Shown here in pieces: positions 40,746 through 54,298 of a stretch of 64,000 nt of DNA. The stretch covers positions 3,090,428 through 3,154,427 of the forward strand of contig VYZB01000026.1 in assembly GCA_013397455.1 (NCBI GenBank), given 5' to 3'. A program made the translations under genes and the position numbers. Positions within the stretch are counted from its first letter, which is position 1, and each line of letters opens with the position of its first letter. This DNA comes from Crotophaga sulcirostris. Its lineage: Eukaryota; Chordata; Aves; Cuculiformes; Crotophagidae. The notes below the pieces were generated by a model. The model was not told where the DNA came from. It saw nothing but the letters and a program-made list of their open reading frames with translations, and made no database searches.

Positions 40746-43700
40746 AGAAGATTTTGAAGATAGGGAGCAGCAAACTTACTGAGTTGGCTAGAGTTCAGTA
40801 TGCATGTGCATAGAGATGAGGTAACTGGTCAGACATGGTATCATTTTACATTCCCCTCCCACACCAGGAAAGCACCTTCCTTCTATATCCTATTTATAGA
40901 AAATAAAAGAATTTTGTTTTATTTTGGAGTTGTTTTTTTGAGAAGAGGTTTTATGGTCAGGTTTTATACAGATCTTTTTGGTCAAAAATCCAGAAAGAAA
41001 CTGATATAGCCCTGGCTGGGATAGCAGTATACTAAAAGCAAGGCACTAAGGATGGTTACCGACCTGATGTCCATGGATGTACAATTAATGTCTCAGCACC
41101 ACAAAGCAGCATTAACCCAAATGATATATTTCAAATAAGTTCCCTCATACCGGAACTTTAGTGAATTTTACATTGGAAATCACAATGTATGCAAGAAATT
41201 ATACCTCCTCCTGCCACTCCCACCCCCACTGAACTGCATCCATCTCTGTTTAAGGAGAATGATTTTGTGTAAAAATAGTGCAGAAAAACTTATTTTCAGA
41301 TGATGAAGCAAAATTTTAATTTAACTAAATAGCCCAGGTTGAAAGAATATACAGCTATTACCAGTGTACAGAGGAGCGATAATTATTGACGATCTAAAAA
41401 AAGAGATACAGTTTTATAGTAAAGCTCACCAGAAGCTCACTGTCTGAAAAAAATGTCATTTAACATCCAGCATCTCAGTTTGTTTTAGTTGAAGAAAATA
41501 AACCCCACAGCCATCTCTTACTTGCACCACTTTCTAGAAGGGCTTTTGAAAATTCTCTCTTCCCGTGTGTCCGCTTAACAAATAATCTCTTGAAATGCTG
41601 GCTTTTTACTTAATGAAATAATGTTCTTGGGACCCTGTTCATCCTTCTATAATTCAGAGCCTGGAGTCACAAGGCACTAACACTTCATGTGCACGTCTTA
41701 CCATACAGATGCTAAAATGATCCTTGAGTCAGGCTGAAACCAGGATTTTTTTATCCTACAGTTATACATTGTTGCACAGGGGTTCTTGCATAAATTCTCG
41801 TTTAGTCCCACCTTCTTATTACACTTGAGCCTGTGTTAATTCCTCTTAACTTTACCCAGCTACCCAGAGCAGCTAAGGAATGAGATAGACATCAAGCTCC
41901 TTTGATAGTCAAGGGAGAGTGGATCATCTCCAGTGCTATTATATTAGATCTGAACTGCACTCAAGTACCTTCTCTGTCTGCCTTGACTATACAGGATTCA
42001 GTGACAGACTAACCTTGCAATGGCAGAATTGATCAAAAAACTTGCCCTTGGCTGCATACACAACCCCTACATCAGATGTGCAGGAAGGAGAGACAAGGCT
42101 TGGGGAAGCATGGAGAGCATCACTGGCTTTTTCAGTGGTTGTCCACCATTCTTGGTGTGGTGGCAAAATGCAACCTTGAGAGCCTTTCCTGCAAGATTAA
42201 AATCAAGTGGGATCAATCTAGGTCTTAGCCTGAGGAACTGGATGCACTGGAGGAGCAGATACTGTGGCTTTTGTTTAAGCTGGGAGCTTGACTCATCGCT
42301 TCGTTGCACCTTGCATTCAGAGCAAAGGAATTTGTATGCTGGCCTTCTTTCCAACTGATTCCTTAATATCTAGAGTGATTTTATGTCATAAACTGTGTAA
42401 TAACTTTACCTCTCAATAGACCACTATGCCCAGCTTTAGCCTGAAATTTTTGCTTTAGTTTTGCTTGGGGAATATCTGGGTTAAATGGCAGCTTTCTTAT
42501 GTTTTCTATATAAATTTTTAAGACTTTTCTTTTTATATTTTTCATAGTTCCCCAAGGACATGTGTATAGTGTCAACAGTGAGGAATGACATGAACCTTTA
42601 CCATGAGGAATCAAAATATGGTAATCTAGTTTTCATGGTAATTTGGCCCTATAGAAGTCCCTCCAAGGAATAAAAATGCCTGAGAAAAATGGAATTCACA
42701 TAAACTCTCATTATTTTCTAAGTTCATCTATAGGTCTGTGGGGAACTAGATGAATTGTCAGCCTCCAAATATAAATTACACTGGTCAAGAATGAAAGATT
42801 GGTACATACTCAAACGATTCATCCAGCAATAATAAAAATAAAATTCTACATTTGTTCCATTGATAACAAAATTTCGGTACAGTGCTAAAATACCACCATG
42901 ATCAGCACAGTAGAAAAGAATCAGGGTGGGGTTCCTTGATAGTTGAAGCCAATCTAAACTGATCTGTTTTCTTTTGCGGTCACACCACCCCACCTCATCA
43001 GCACAGGACTGTTTATTTTATTTTGTTAGTTTTCTAACAATTAGTACCTGGACCTACCCTGACAGGGGGTCAGAGGAAGAGCATATATGCACATAGGGTA
43101 AAATGGGCTACAATCCATGTAATCACCGGTATGCATACAAGGAACACAAGGTTAATATAAAATGGCAGCAAGCCTTTTAGACAAGATTGAATTATATTAT
43201 CTATGCTTAGACCAATTTTGAAAGTCCTTTAGTCTGTGTAACAGTAATCCATACAATTAATTTGCCAACTTGGTTAGAAAATAAGATAACTGTTTGCCAA
43301 AGACTTGCCAAACCAGTCCTTCTTACTATCTGGAATTAAGTTTGTGTGTTTGCCTTCATATGAAAGTAGCACTGTTTTAACTATGTAGGAGTAAGTAAAG
43401 AAAATAGAAAATTATCAATGTCATACACAAATGATTTATGGAAGAGCAGCTCTGTCTGTGGGAGAAAGGTGGACAGACTATACTAAAAGAGGAATTGTAA
43501 ATGATACCTGCTTTATTTTACTCAGCAGGTATCTTTTGCTATTACATCCATGCTATATGTATAAATATATGAAATAATGATACCAATTCCCAAACTGAGT
43601 GCATACTGTGATCATTTAAAGAGAAAACAATCATTAATAAGTTTTTTTTAAAAAAAGAAAAAGGCCAAAAAAACCCAAGAATTGCAGGGGAGACTGGAAG

Positions 43701-44421
43701 TTGGAAATAATTGGCACTCAGTGACCATATTTTAAGTGGCCTACAAGTGAAGAATAGTGCCACTGTGAACTGGGCAATCCAACTAGAACTGGGAGAGTCA
43801 AGTATTGCTGCCTGTTTAAACTTCCCTGTGATTCTACAGGGACCTGAAGGCAGTTCTGCATATAACTTACAGCCAGTTTACTGGCACGTGAAGCAGCTCC
43901 TCATGAGAGTTGTGCCAATAGTCCCTAGGGGACAGGTTCCACTGTTGTATCCAGTCACCCTTTGTGTATTCACAGATTCACAAAAGCAGTGTGAATGCAG
44001 TGAACTTCACCTCCTGACAGATGTCAAATGTCTTTCCCAGGAGAATGACCCACTGCCTGCGTAACACAATACAAAGAAGGGTTTTTTTTCCAGCCATGCT
44101 CTGCAAGTCAATACTTGCTGTTATGTAATTAAACACAGCATATCAGCTCACATGGGCTTTTTAATGGGGAAAAATAGTACAGTTTAAGATTTGTGGTCAG
44201 ATTGATCAGCATGCTTGACAGCTCTGTGCCGCTCCACTGACACAGAACAACCCTAAGCCTGCAGTAACTGATTGATTAAACCAGTTTGTCGCAGCATCAC
44301 TGGAGCAGCGCAAACCAGCCAAAGCGTATCGGCAAATTCACCTTCTCAGCTCCTATTTTAAGAGACTAATATCTCAGCTTAACTTAACTTCCAAAGTTTA
44401 AAAAAAAGTAATTTAATTAAA

Positions 44422-44517
44422 TTAATTAATATCTATGTTCAAAAGCTTGGTATTTACTTCTTGGGTAATAAATTAATTAATTTACATGTTTAAAAGCATA
44501 TTTCCTTCTTGGGTAAT
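44422..44517. repeat. Diverged two-copy tandem duplication, TTAA-rich
   Basis: Unit 1 (44422-44469) and unit 2 (44473-44517) share ttaattaat, then atgttcaaaagc versus atgtttaaaagc, then cttcttgggtaat. They sit in TTAA-rich sequence. This is an old local duplication with no coding content. Confidence 0.85.
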
Positions 44518-45772
44518 TGAGAAGAAAGCACTGTAGGATGCTTTCAAAAACATCTGTAGCACCTCTGTCTGTAGGCAGGTTTATGTGATGTGAGTGACAA
44601 CTGGATGTGAGGACCAGGACAGGGTGCAATCTGGGTGAGCAAGGAGGAGAAATGTAACTCAGAATGTGAGGCATTGTAACTCTGCCATGTGAGGCAGAAA
44701 GAGTCCTTCTTAAATCAAGTACAGTGAAATTCGCTTTACAGAATGTGAAAAATGCCACCAAGAGCCAAGTCCAACATTGCTTATGGAGAGCAAATATATT
44801 AGAAACAACCTCTGAAGCTGCCATAGAGTTAAAGCAAAACAGGACACTGGAAGATTTAGTGGGAAAGATGACTCTGCAAAGAGGAAACTAAGTCTTATTT
44901 ATAAAGCAAGACTTGTGACCTCTCAGAGACAGAGAACTCAGCCTGTCATTTTCTATGACAGTTAAGTCATGCCTTGTGAATGATCGGTCTATTATTTCCA
45001 AAACTGTCAGACTAATTTGCTATTGTGAAATGAAATTTTTTCAAATAAGACAAAAAGTACATTCCTCCTTGAGGACTACACTCTGCACATGCCAAATCTG
45101 AAGTTATAAAACCAAGTTGCTTGGGAGTTATCAGAGCATTAAAAAAGGAGACAGGGGGGCTCTGAACACTTTTCTGAGAAGAAAACTGTTCATCATTTTC
45201 CAGAAAAAAAAAAAAATCCCTTGGGCTAAGATCAAGTATGGGAAATTTCAAGCCAAAATGTGAATATCTGAGCAGATGAGAGCAGCAGTTAAAACCAAAA
45301 GTCATTTTGGGAGGCAGTTATAACAGAATTCAGGCTGAAATTTGCCTCCACCATAGGTCTGTTTTTCAAACCTAGTTTTGACTGCTACTTTTCACAAAAG
45401 GAAGAGATTTTCTTAAATCTGGGCATACTGGATCTCTGCAACAGATCTTTCCTGAGAAGTCTGGTGAGATCAGGCAAGGGAGGAGGGCTGGTTGTTTTGG
45501 ATGGGTTTGTATTTTAGTACAACATTTTATGTAGCTACACTCTGAAAAAAGTCATTGTGCAAATGTTATTGTCCCACCAGATCCTGACAGTGACTTTGCC
45601 TTGCAGCTTCTTGTCTTTTCTGCTAATCTGGTGGGAGAGATTTATCACTTTCTGAATTATTTGAAGAAAGGGGCTTTGGGAAACCTGTTTATAAAAAAAA
45701 AAAAGAATTAAAATTATTCTTAAGCCTAGGAAGATAAATAGCTGTGTGAAAAAACACTAATACATAGATAAA

Positions 45773-45816
45773 TAGGCACCTTTATCTTATGGCATATAGG
45801 CACCTTTCATCTTATG
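45773..45816. repeat. Short two-copy repeat of about 20 bp
   Basis: taggcacctttatcttatg at 45773-45791 is repeated as taggcacctttcatcttatg at 45797-45816, with one inserted base. It is a small local duplication in intergenic DNA. Confidence 0.9.
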
Positions 45817-48269
45817 AAAGTTATAGCCAGCTTTGCTCTCAGTGCCCCATTAAACATTGTGGGTGATATGTATGCACCTCCTGGATTTCTAACCACACAT
45901 GTAATCTGAAAAATCCTCCTGCAATGTCAAACATTTTGATGCTATCTAAATGCAAAGGATTTCTCAAAATGATGCATGTTAAGCAGCACTGAAGTTTCCT
46001 GTTTACAGTGCTATAAAACCACATTCTGAGGTCTCTGTGCAGACCAAAATATTGACTTTCAGGGGTCATGGAGCAACTATCGGCCCACGTTGGCATGCGA
46101 GGAATTACACATGTGAATCCAGATATGGGATCTATGTGTCAAACCTTAGCTGCACCATAGTACATTACAGTAAGTCACAGTCATGTCTACACAAAACCAG
46201 ACATTAACAGCATGTCAGGAGACCTGCTCTGTTGCTGGTACTGTCTGGGTCTCACTTTGCAGCTGACTCACATGGAGACACCAGAAGCAGAAACCTAAAC
46301 AAAGTATCTTGAGAGCTCCAGGAGCCAAATCCCACTGGATCAGGCCCAGGAGGATGCTGCAATGCACCATGGCAGGTAAATCTGCACATACTATATATTT
46401 TATTTTGAGGTCTGGAACACATTTTTGCCCCACTGAGATCAACATTGATTGATTCAACATCATTTAATCACAGTGCCCCTTGATGCACTACATTGTGCAC
46501 TTGTATTACATATGAATATTTTATATATAACCCTCCCCATATATATGTGTGCATGTATTTGCACGTGTGTGTATATTTTCATAAATACATATGCAGCTCA
46601 CTGCACTGTTTTCTTTCCTGGGGTTGAGTAGAGCCATGTTCACTTGAAGTGTCATGACAAAACAAACCATTTCTTTTCTGATTGTTCCTGCACAATTGAA
46701 ATGATGATTCTAATGGATAAATACAGCAGGATAAATGCAAACTGGGGAATAGACATATTTCCTGCTTTAAAATGGTCAGTCTCACAAAGTACAGAAGTAA
46801 TCAGGGGAAAGAATTTATCTTAGGCATATGAATAGTAATTAGAAATCAATTTTAAATATATTACTAGATGCCTGAAAAAACATCCCTGGATAAAGAAAGT
46901 AATATATCTTAATTTAAAAATTCAGCTAACTTTATAGATGGAAGAATTAAAGAAAAAATCTTTAATAAAAAATTTTAAAAATATAAAGTTAATTACTTTT
47001 AAGAAAAGCATAAATGTCAAACAGTAGAAAGGAGACTGATTTGAATGAATATAAATCCAAAAGGAATTACAGGAATGTGGTAAAATAAGCAAAACCAAAA
47101 AAATAATGGACAGACAGTCAAAGACAATGGTGTTTTATGTAAACAGAGACAAAGAAAAAGTCACTAATGGTACTGGTACATTACTTGATGGAAGTTGTAG
47201 AATTGTCAATAAACAAAGAGGGTGACAGAAGCATCCAGCAGATATTTTTGTTGTATATTGGAGAATGCAGATGAGATGAGTTGCAGGACAAAGATAACTA
47301 CTAGTAATTAATGCATTCTTACAATTTCAATGTCCCAAAACAGCTCTAGAAGTTACGCATTTTAAAACCCCTGCATGTTAAATTTAACTTCTGTCTAAGA
47401 TCTTTCAACGAACACTCTGGATGGCAAAATCAATCTCATCTGTCACCAAGTCCCAGGAGACTGACAGGAAGGCAGGGACTGCTCTCGTTCAGTATTAGCC
47501 ACTTCTTGGTGAGTTTTCACCTCTGGGCTACTCATCCTAGATTCTCTCTATGGTCAGCTGAGAGCTAAAGGCATTTTTAGAATGAAATTCATCTCACCAA
47601 AAGTAGACATACATATTCAGTTAAAATAATGTGGTATCCACTTCTTTTAAAAAACAATCAACAGGGTGCCCAAGGTTTCTTAAGTCTGCCCACAAGGCAT
47701 TGGTCCTGGCTCTCAGTGTGATGTTATGGGGTAGGTTGTGTCCTTGGAGGTCTAAGCAGGCTGATCTTGGGAGGAATGAAGAGGTGAATTTACCTGCACC
47801 TTTGACAACAGAGTCACTCCTGTGGGAAAGCTGAGCCATGTTCGACTACTATAATTCATGCAAATGTTAACGCATTGAAAATGTTCAGAGAAGAGTGATG
47901 AACCTTCTCAGATGCGCTGCAAGATGATGGAAAACTCTGAGAGATGTTAGTAAGCATTATTTATTTTTGTAATGTAAAAATACGGTCATAGCTTTAATAA
48001 ATATGCAAACAAAACCCACATACAAACTGAAAGGAGAAACAGTAGTAACAAGGTAATAATAAATTATAGGTAGGATTTTATATTTACATAATTCCTATTA
48101 TTTGAGTTGCCTTCTGCAAGGGTCTGCCTATCCTATTTAACTCTAAAGGGAACAGGGTGCTTAGGCTCTGATTCAGACATGTCCATGAGTACTGTAAAGG
48201 ATGGTTTGGGCTGAAAGTGCTTTTCAAACAGCAGGGTCAAATCTTGTTCCTTTCAAACCAAGAAAATGA

Positions 48270-48500
48270 CTAAAGAATTGGAAAAGACACTTTACAGTAA
48301 GAAACTCAGGAAGTTCAATCTATTTTGCTTACTGCTAAAAGGTCAAAGGGTGACTTAATCACAGCCTGATGTTACCTACAGGGATAAGCTTGGTAATGAC
48401 TTCTCAACCTGGCCGGGGAAGATAGAACAAAAGTCAGTGGCTGGAAGCTGAAGATAATTCAGACTAGATACCAAACATAATTATTGGCAGCCACAATAAA
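48270..48500 (+). mobile_element. Ancient amniote CR1/L3-like remnant
   Basis: aagaaactcaggaagttcaa, tctattttgcttactgctaa, ggtcaaagggtgacttaatc, acagcctgatgttacctaca, then agtggctggaagctgaagat follow in order the conserved region of old amniote CR1/L3 elements. No young 3' tail is present. The family call is from memory of the consensus. Confidence 0.6.
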
Positions 48501-48962
48501 CAATAATAATCAGGGCAGCTGCTGACCCTTTAACGAAGGCAACCTCAAAATCTAAATCAGACTTATTAAAAAGAAATGCTGTAAGTGAGGCAATATTTGA
48601 GGAAGGAACATGGCTTGTGCTGTGCCGGATTCAGGCCAGTTTCTCACACTGCCTAGTAATCTAAGAATCTCTAAACCCACTATCCTGAATGTTTCTTACT
48701 TTGATCTGTTTAAAGAAACTATTATGTACAGGCTTATCATGGTACCACTTAATCGCTATTAGTATATGCATAAGGTTCAAAGCAGGGTAATTACCATTTT
48801 TGCCAACTCTTGTATGATTTGCCACCACTGCTCCCAGTGCTCTTGTTTTGAAAACTAATTCCCATTATCTAAAAGCCTTTCCAAAGCAAACACAGCAGTG
48901 TAGCATTTTCTAATGTTTATTTTGTGTTCTCAAAGAAAAAGCAATAGTGATAGAGGTTATTT

Positions 48963-48977
48963 GGGGGGGGGGGGGGG
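48963..48977. repeat. G15 homopolymer
   Basis: Fifteen consecutive G on the plus strand in an otherwise AT-rich intergenic stretch. Its length may be inexact in the assembly. Confidence 0.9.
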
Positions 48978-50721
48978 AGTTGTTCTAAAAATGCATTTGT
49001 GTCCACTGCAGCTTTAAAATGTGCCCCAGTCTTCCACTGAGTTCAAGGACCAGGTCCACAGGCAGAGGCTTTTGCTGCGTAATTCTGAACATGGGCAAAG
49101 GTATGTGAATACGAACTGGCAGGCAAAGGTCCTACCCTGGTGGCAGCAGACTGTGCTTTGGTGCCTCACTGCAGCAGGAGACTGCAAACAAAAGGGGTTT
49201 CATATACTAAGACAAAGATCCATAGTTTTTAAGGTCACCATGTTCTTCCCTCCAGCCTAATTTCCTACATAATTTGAAAAAAAATCCAAAAATTCTCCCA
49301 TGGGAGGCTCTGCCTCCTGCTTTCAGGCACATGTCTGGTGGAGATGGTAAACTCGATGGGGCTGGGAGCAGCTTGGTGGACAAGTGTAGCACACTCTCTG
49401 CGTTCACAGCATTATCATCCACCCAGATTAGCAGCTGCGCGCTGCTGGTCACGGATGGCAACACTTGGGAGCAAATATGGACCCTGCCAGATACGGCTGA
49501 GTTGCTGACTCTGTCATAGACTCCTTGCCTGACCTTGGGACTGTAACACTGTCTGCCTGTGTGTTTAAAAAGTTAAGATAATATTACTTGACTGCCTCAC
49601 AAGGAGTTTGTGAGGTTAGAGGCACTGTTTACTGGAGCTAGCTGTAACGTATTAACAGTGATGAGCTATATAAATATCTATGCTCATGAAACCCCAATTA
49701 AGACACTATCCTTCTTGCTAAAGGAAAACACACTTAAAGCCCTGCCGTCCCTACAACATCACGGTACAGCTCACACACACATTTCCTGCATCTCAGAGGT
49801 GAAAAAATCCTAACAGCTATGGAGACGCAGAGGGGAAGCCCACAGTGATTGAGCATGGGTTTTACTGTAGTTTAGAATTGTATGTCCAGAAAGGAGCCAC
49901 TGTTAGGTGCTGCCTTAGTCTGTTAGCCTTAGTCTTAGCCTTAGTTTTAGCCCAGCGATGCATCTGGGAGAAGCTGGAGAGAAGTGAAGGCCCTGAGGTG
50001 CACACAGAGGCACAGCTGCTTGCAGCAGACATGCTTAGGAGCACATGCAGATGCCACATGCCATACACACACAGTAAGAGGTCGCTTAACCGGGGCTTTA
50101 CAAACATTGTCAAAGTGCTTTACAAACAATTCATTAATAGATGACATATTTTTGCTAAAGGCACAACCAGCTCAACCAGATTTTATTACAGGTATAAATA
50201 ATACCAAGAGAATTTAAGTGTGAGCCTCGTTTCTCTGCCCTTAATCCCTCCTCCTGCTGACACCTTAAAGGTCTGCTTAATCATCCAGCCTTTTCCCCTC
50301 CAAATTCACTAGTGCTCCATCCACACTTATTTATTTTACTGAGATTTATACAAATGCCAGGAGGCACCTAGCAGTGCCCTCCAGGTTTCTTGGCCCCAAC
50401 GAAAAAACAAACAATGCTAAAACCCAGATGTAACCCAGTGGCCAGTGGGCCAATTTAACTCATTAGGCAGAAAAGGTGTCAGCTTAGAAAGCCACCTTGA
50501 ATATTTTTAACCCAGCCATGAAGAAGCTGAGCGCCCTTGGCTGTAAAAAGACAGGCCAGAAGTGAGGGAAGGGATGGGGTGCAACGAGCATGAGCCCCAG
50601 CATGTGCTGGGGTTTCAGTCCACCTTGTCCCTGGGGAGCTGGACTTGGGTGCCACGAGACGGGTGGAAGGAATGGTGGGGATGACTCCCAGTGGCACCAG
50701 GTGTGTGGGACGCAGGGAAGG

Positions 50722-51067
50722 GGACACCTGCCGTGGGGAGAGGGAGCACGGACAGGGCTTCCCGGGCTGTTTCTGGGGGACCAGGACACGGAGGTGCAGG
50801 TGGGGGGTCCCAAGGGAGTAGAAGGGCGGGAGGGTTCCCCTGCAAGGAGCAGTGGGATGCAGCCAGGGAGAAGGGTGCTCCTCAGGCTGGGGGCTCAGTG
50901 CCGAGATGAAGGGGTGCAGGCAGGGGCTCCCCAGGGTGGAGGAGAGAGGAGGGGTGCTCTTGCAAGGAGCAGTGGGGTGCAGCCAGGGAGAAGGACACTT
51001 CCAGGGCGGAGGTTGCCGTGCTGAGTTTGGGGCGGGGGGCAGGTAGGAGTCCCCAGGGGGTGCAGCC
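50722..51067. repeat. G-rich minisatellite with 120-bp unit, truncated by gap
   Basis: The phrase gcaaggagcagtggg-tgcagccagggagaagg begins at 50842 and again at 50962, exactly 120 bp apart. The sequence before 50842 (from about 50722) aligns to the same unit: ggaggtgcaggtggggggtc versus ggggtgcaggcaggggctcc. A third full or partial unit runs into the N run at 51068. The plus strand is G-rich with many GGG runs. Because 120 is a multiple of 3, spurious long frames stay open and give a repeated minus-strand SPWLHPTAPC peptide, which I do not regard as a gene. Confidence 0.88.
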
Positions 51068-52028
51068 NNNNNNNNNNNNNNNNNNNNNNNNNNNNNNNNN
51101 NNNNNNNNNNNNNNNNNNNNNNNNNNNNNNNNNNNNNNNNNNNNNNNNNNNNNNNNNNNNNNNNNNNNNNNNNNNNNNNNNNNNNNNNNNNNNNNNNNNN
51201 NNNNNNNNNNNNNNNNNNNNNNNNNNNNNNNNNNNNNNNNNNNNNNNNNNNNNNNNNNNNNNNNNNNNNNNNNNNNNNNNNNNNNNNNNNNNNNNNNNNN
51301 NNNNNNNNNNNNNNNNNNNNNNNNNNNNNNNNNNNNNNNNNNNNNNNNNNNNNNNNNNNNNNNNNNNNNNNNNNNNNNNNNNNNNNNNNNNNNNNNNNNN
51401 NNNNNNNNNNNNNNNNNNNNNNNNNNNNNNNNNNNNNNNNNNNNNNNNNNNNNNNNNNNNNNNNNNNNNNNNNNNNNNNNNNNNNNNNNNNNNNNNNNNN
51501 NNNNNNNNNNNNNNNNNNNNNNNNNNNNNNNNNNNNNNNNNNNNNNNNNNNNNNNNNNNNNNNNNNNNNNNNNNNNNNNNNNNNNNNNNNNNNNNNNNNN
51601 NNNNNNNNNNNNNNNNNNNNNNNNNNNNNNNNNNNNNNNNNNNNNNNNNNNNNNNNNNNNNNNNNNNNNNNNNNNNNNNNNNNNNNNNNNNNNNNNNNNN
51701 NNNNNNNNNNNNNNNNNNNNNNNNNNNNNNNNNNNNNNNNNNNNNNNNNNNNNNNNNNNNNNNNNNNNNNNNNNNNNNNNNNNNNNNNNNNNNNNNNNNN
51801 NNNNNNNNNNNNNNNNNNNNNNNNNNNNNNNNNNNNNNNNNNNNNNNNNNNNNNNNNNNNNNNNNNNNNNNNNNNNNNNNNNNNNNNNNNNNNNNNNNNN
51901 NNNNNNNNNNNNNNNNNNNNNNNNNNNNNNNNNNNNNNNNNNNNNNNNNNNNNNNNNNNNNNNNNNNNNNNNNNNNNNNNNNNNNNNNNNNNNNNNNNNN
52001 NNNNNNNNNNNNNNNNNNNNNNNNNNNN
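51068..52028. other. FZD4: Assembly gap (961 N), likely hiding FZD4 exon 1
   Basis: The gap lies between a G-rich minisatellite and a CpG-dense block, 0.94 kb upstream of the FZD4 last exon. Frizzled-4 has two coding exons in vertebrates as I recall. The first encodes the signal peptide and about half of the cysteine-rich domain (about 95 residues) and ends with a glutamine codon at phase 0. No readable stretch upstream of 52970 encodes that peptide. GC-rich first exons are commonly lost in bird assemblies, so this gap is the best location; that is an inference. Confidence 0.7.

Positions 52029-54298
<2,270 letters not shown>

Larger units (their letters stand above)
38736..50720. other. Intergenic region upstream of FZD4
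   Basis: About 12 kb of mostly AT-rich DNA with no recognisable exon on either strand. It contains two ancient CR1/L3-like remnants (40640-40745 and 48270-48500), small tandem duplications (44422-44517 and 45773-45816), an AT-rich tract around 46840-47000 and a G15 run (48963-48977). Distal regulatory elements may lie here but cannot be seen from sequence alone. Confidence 0.6.
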
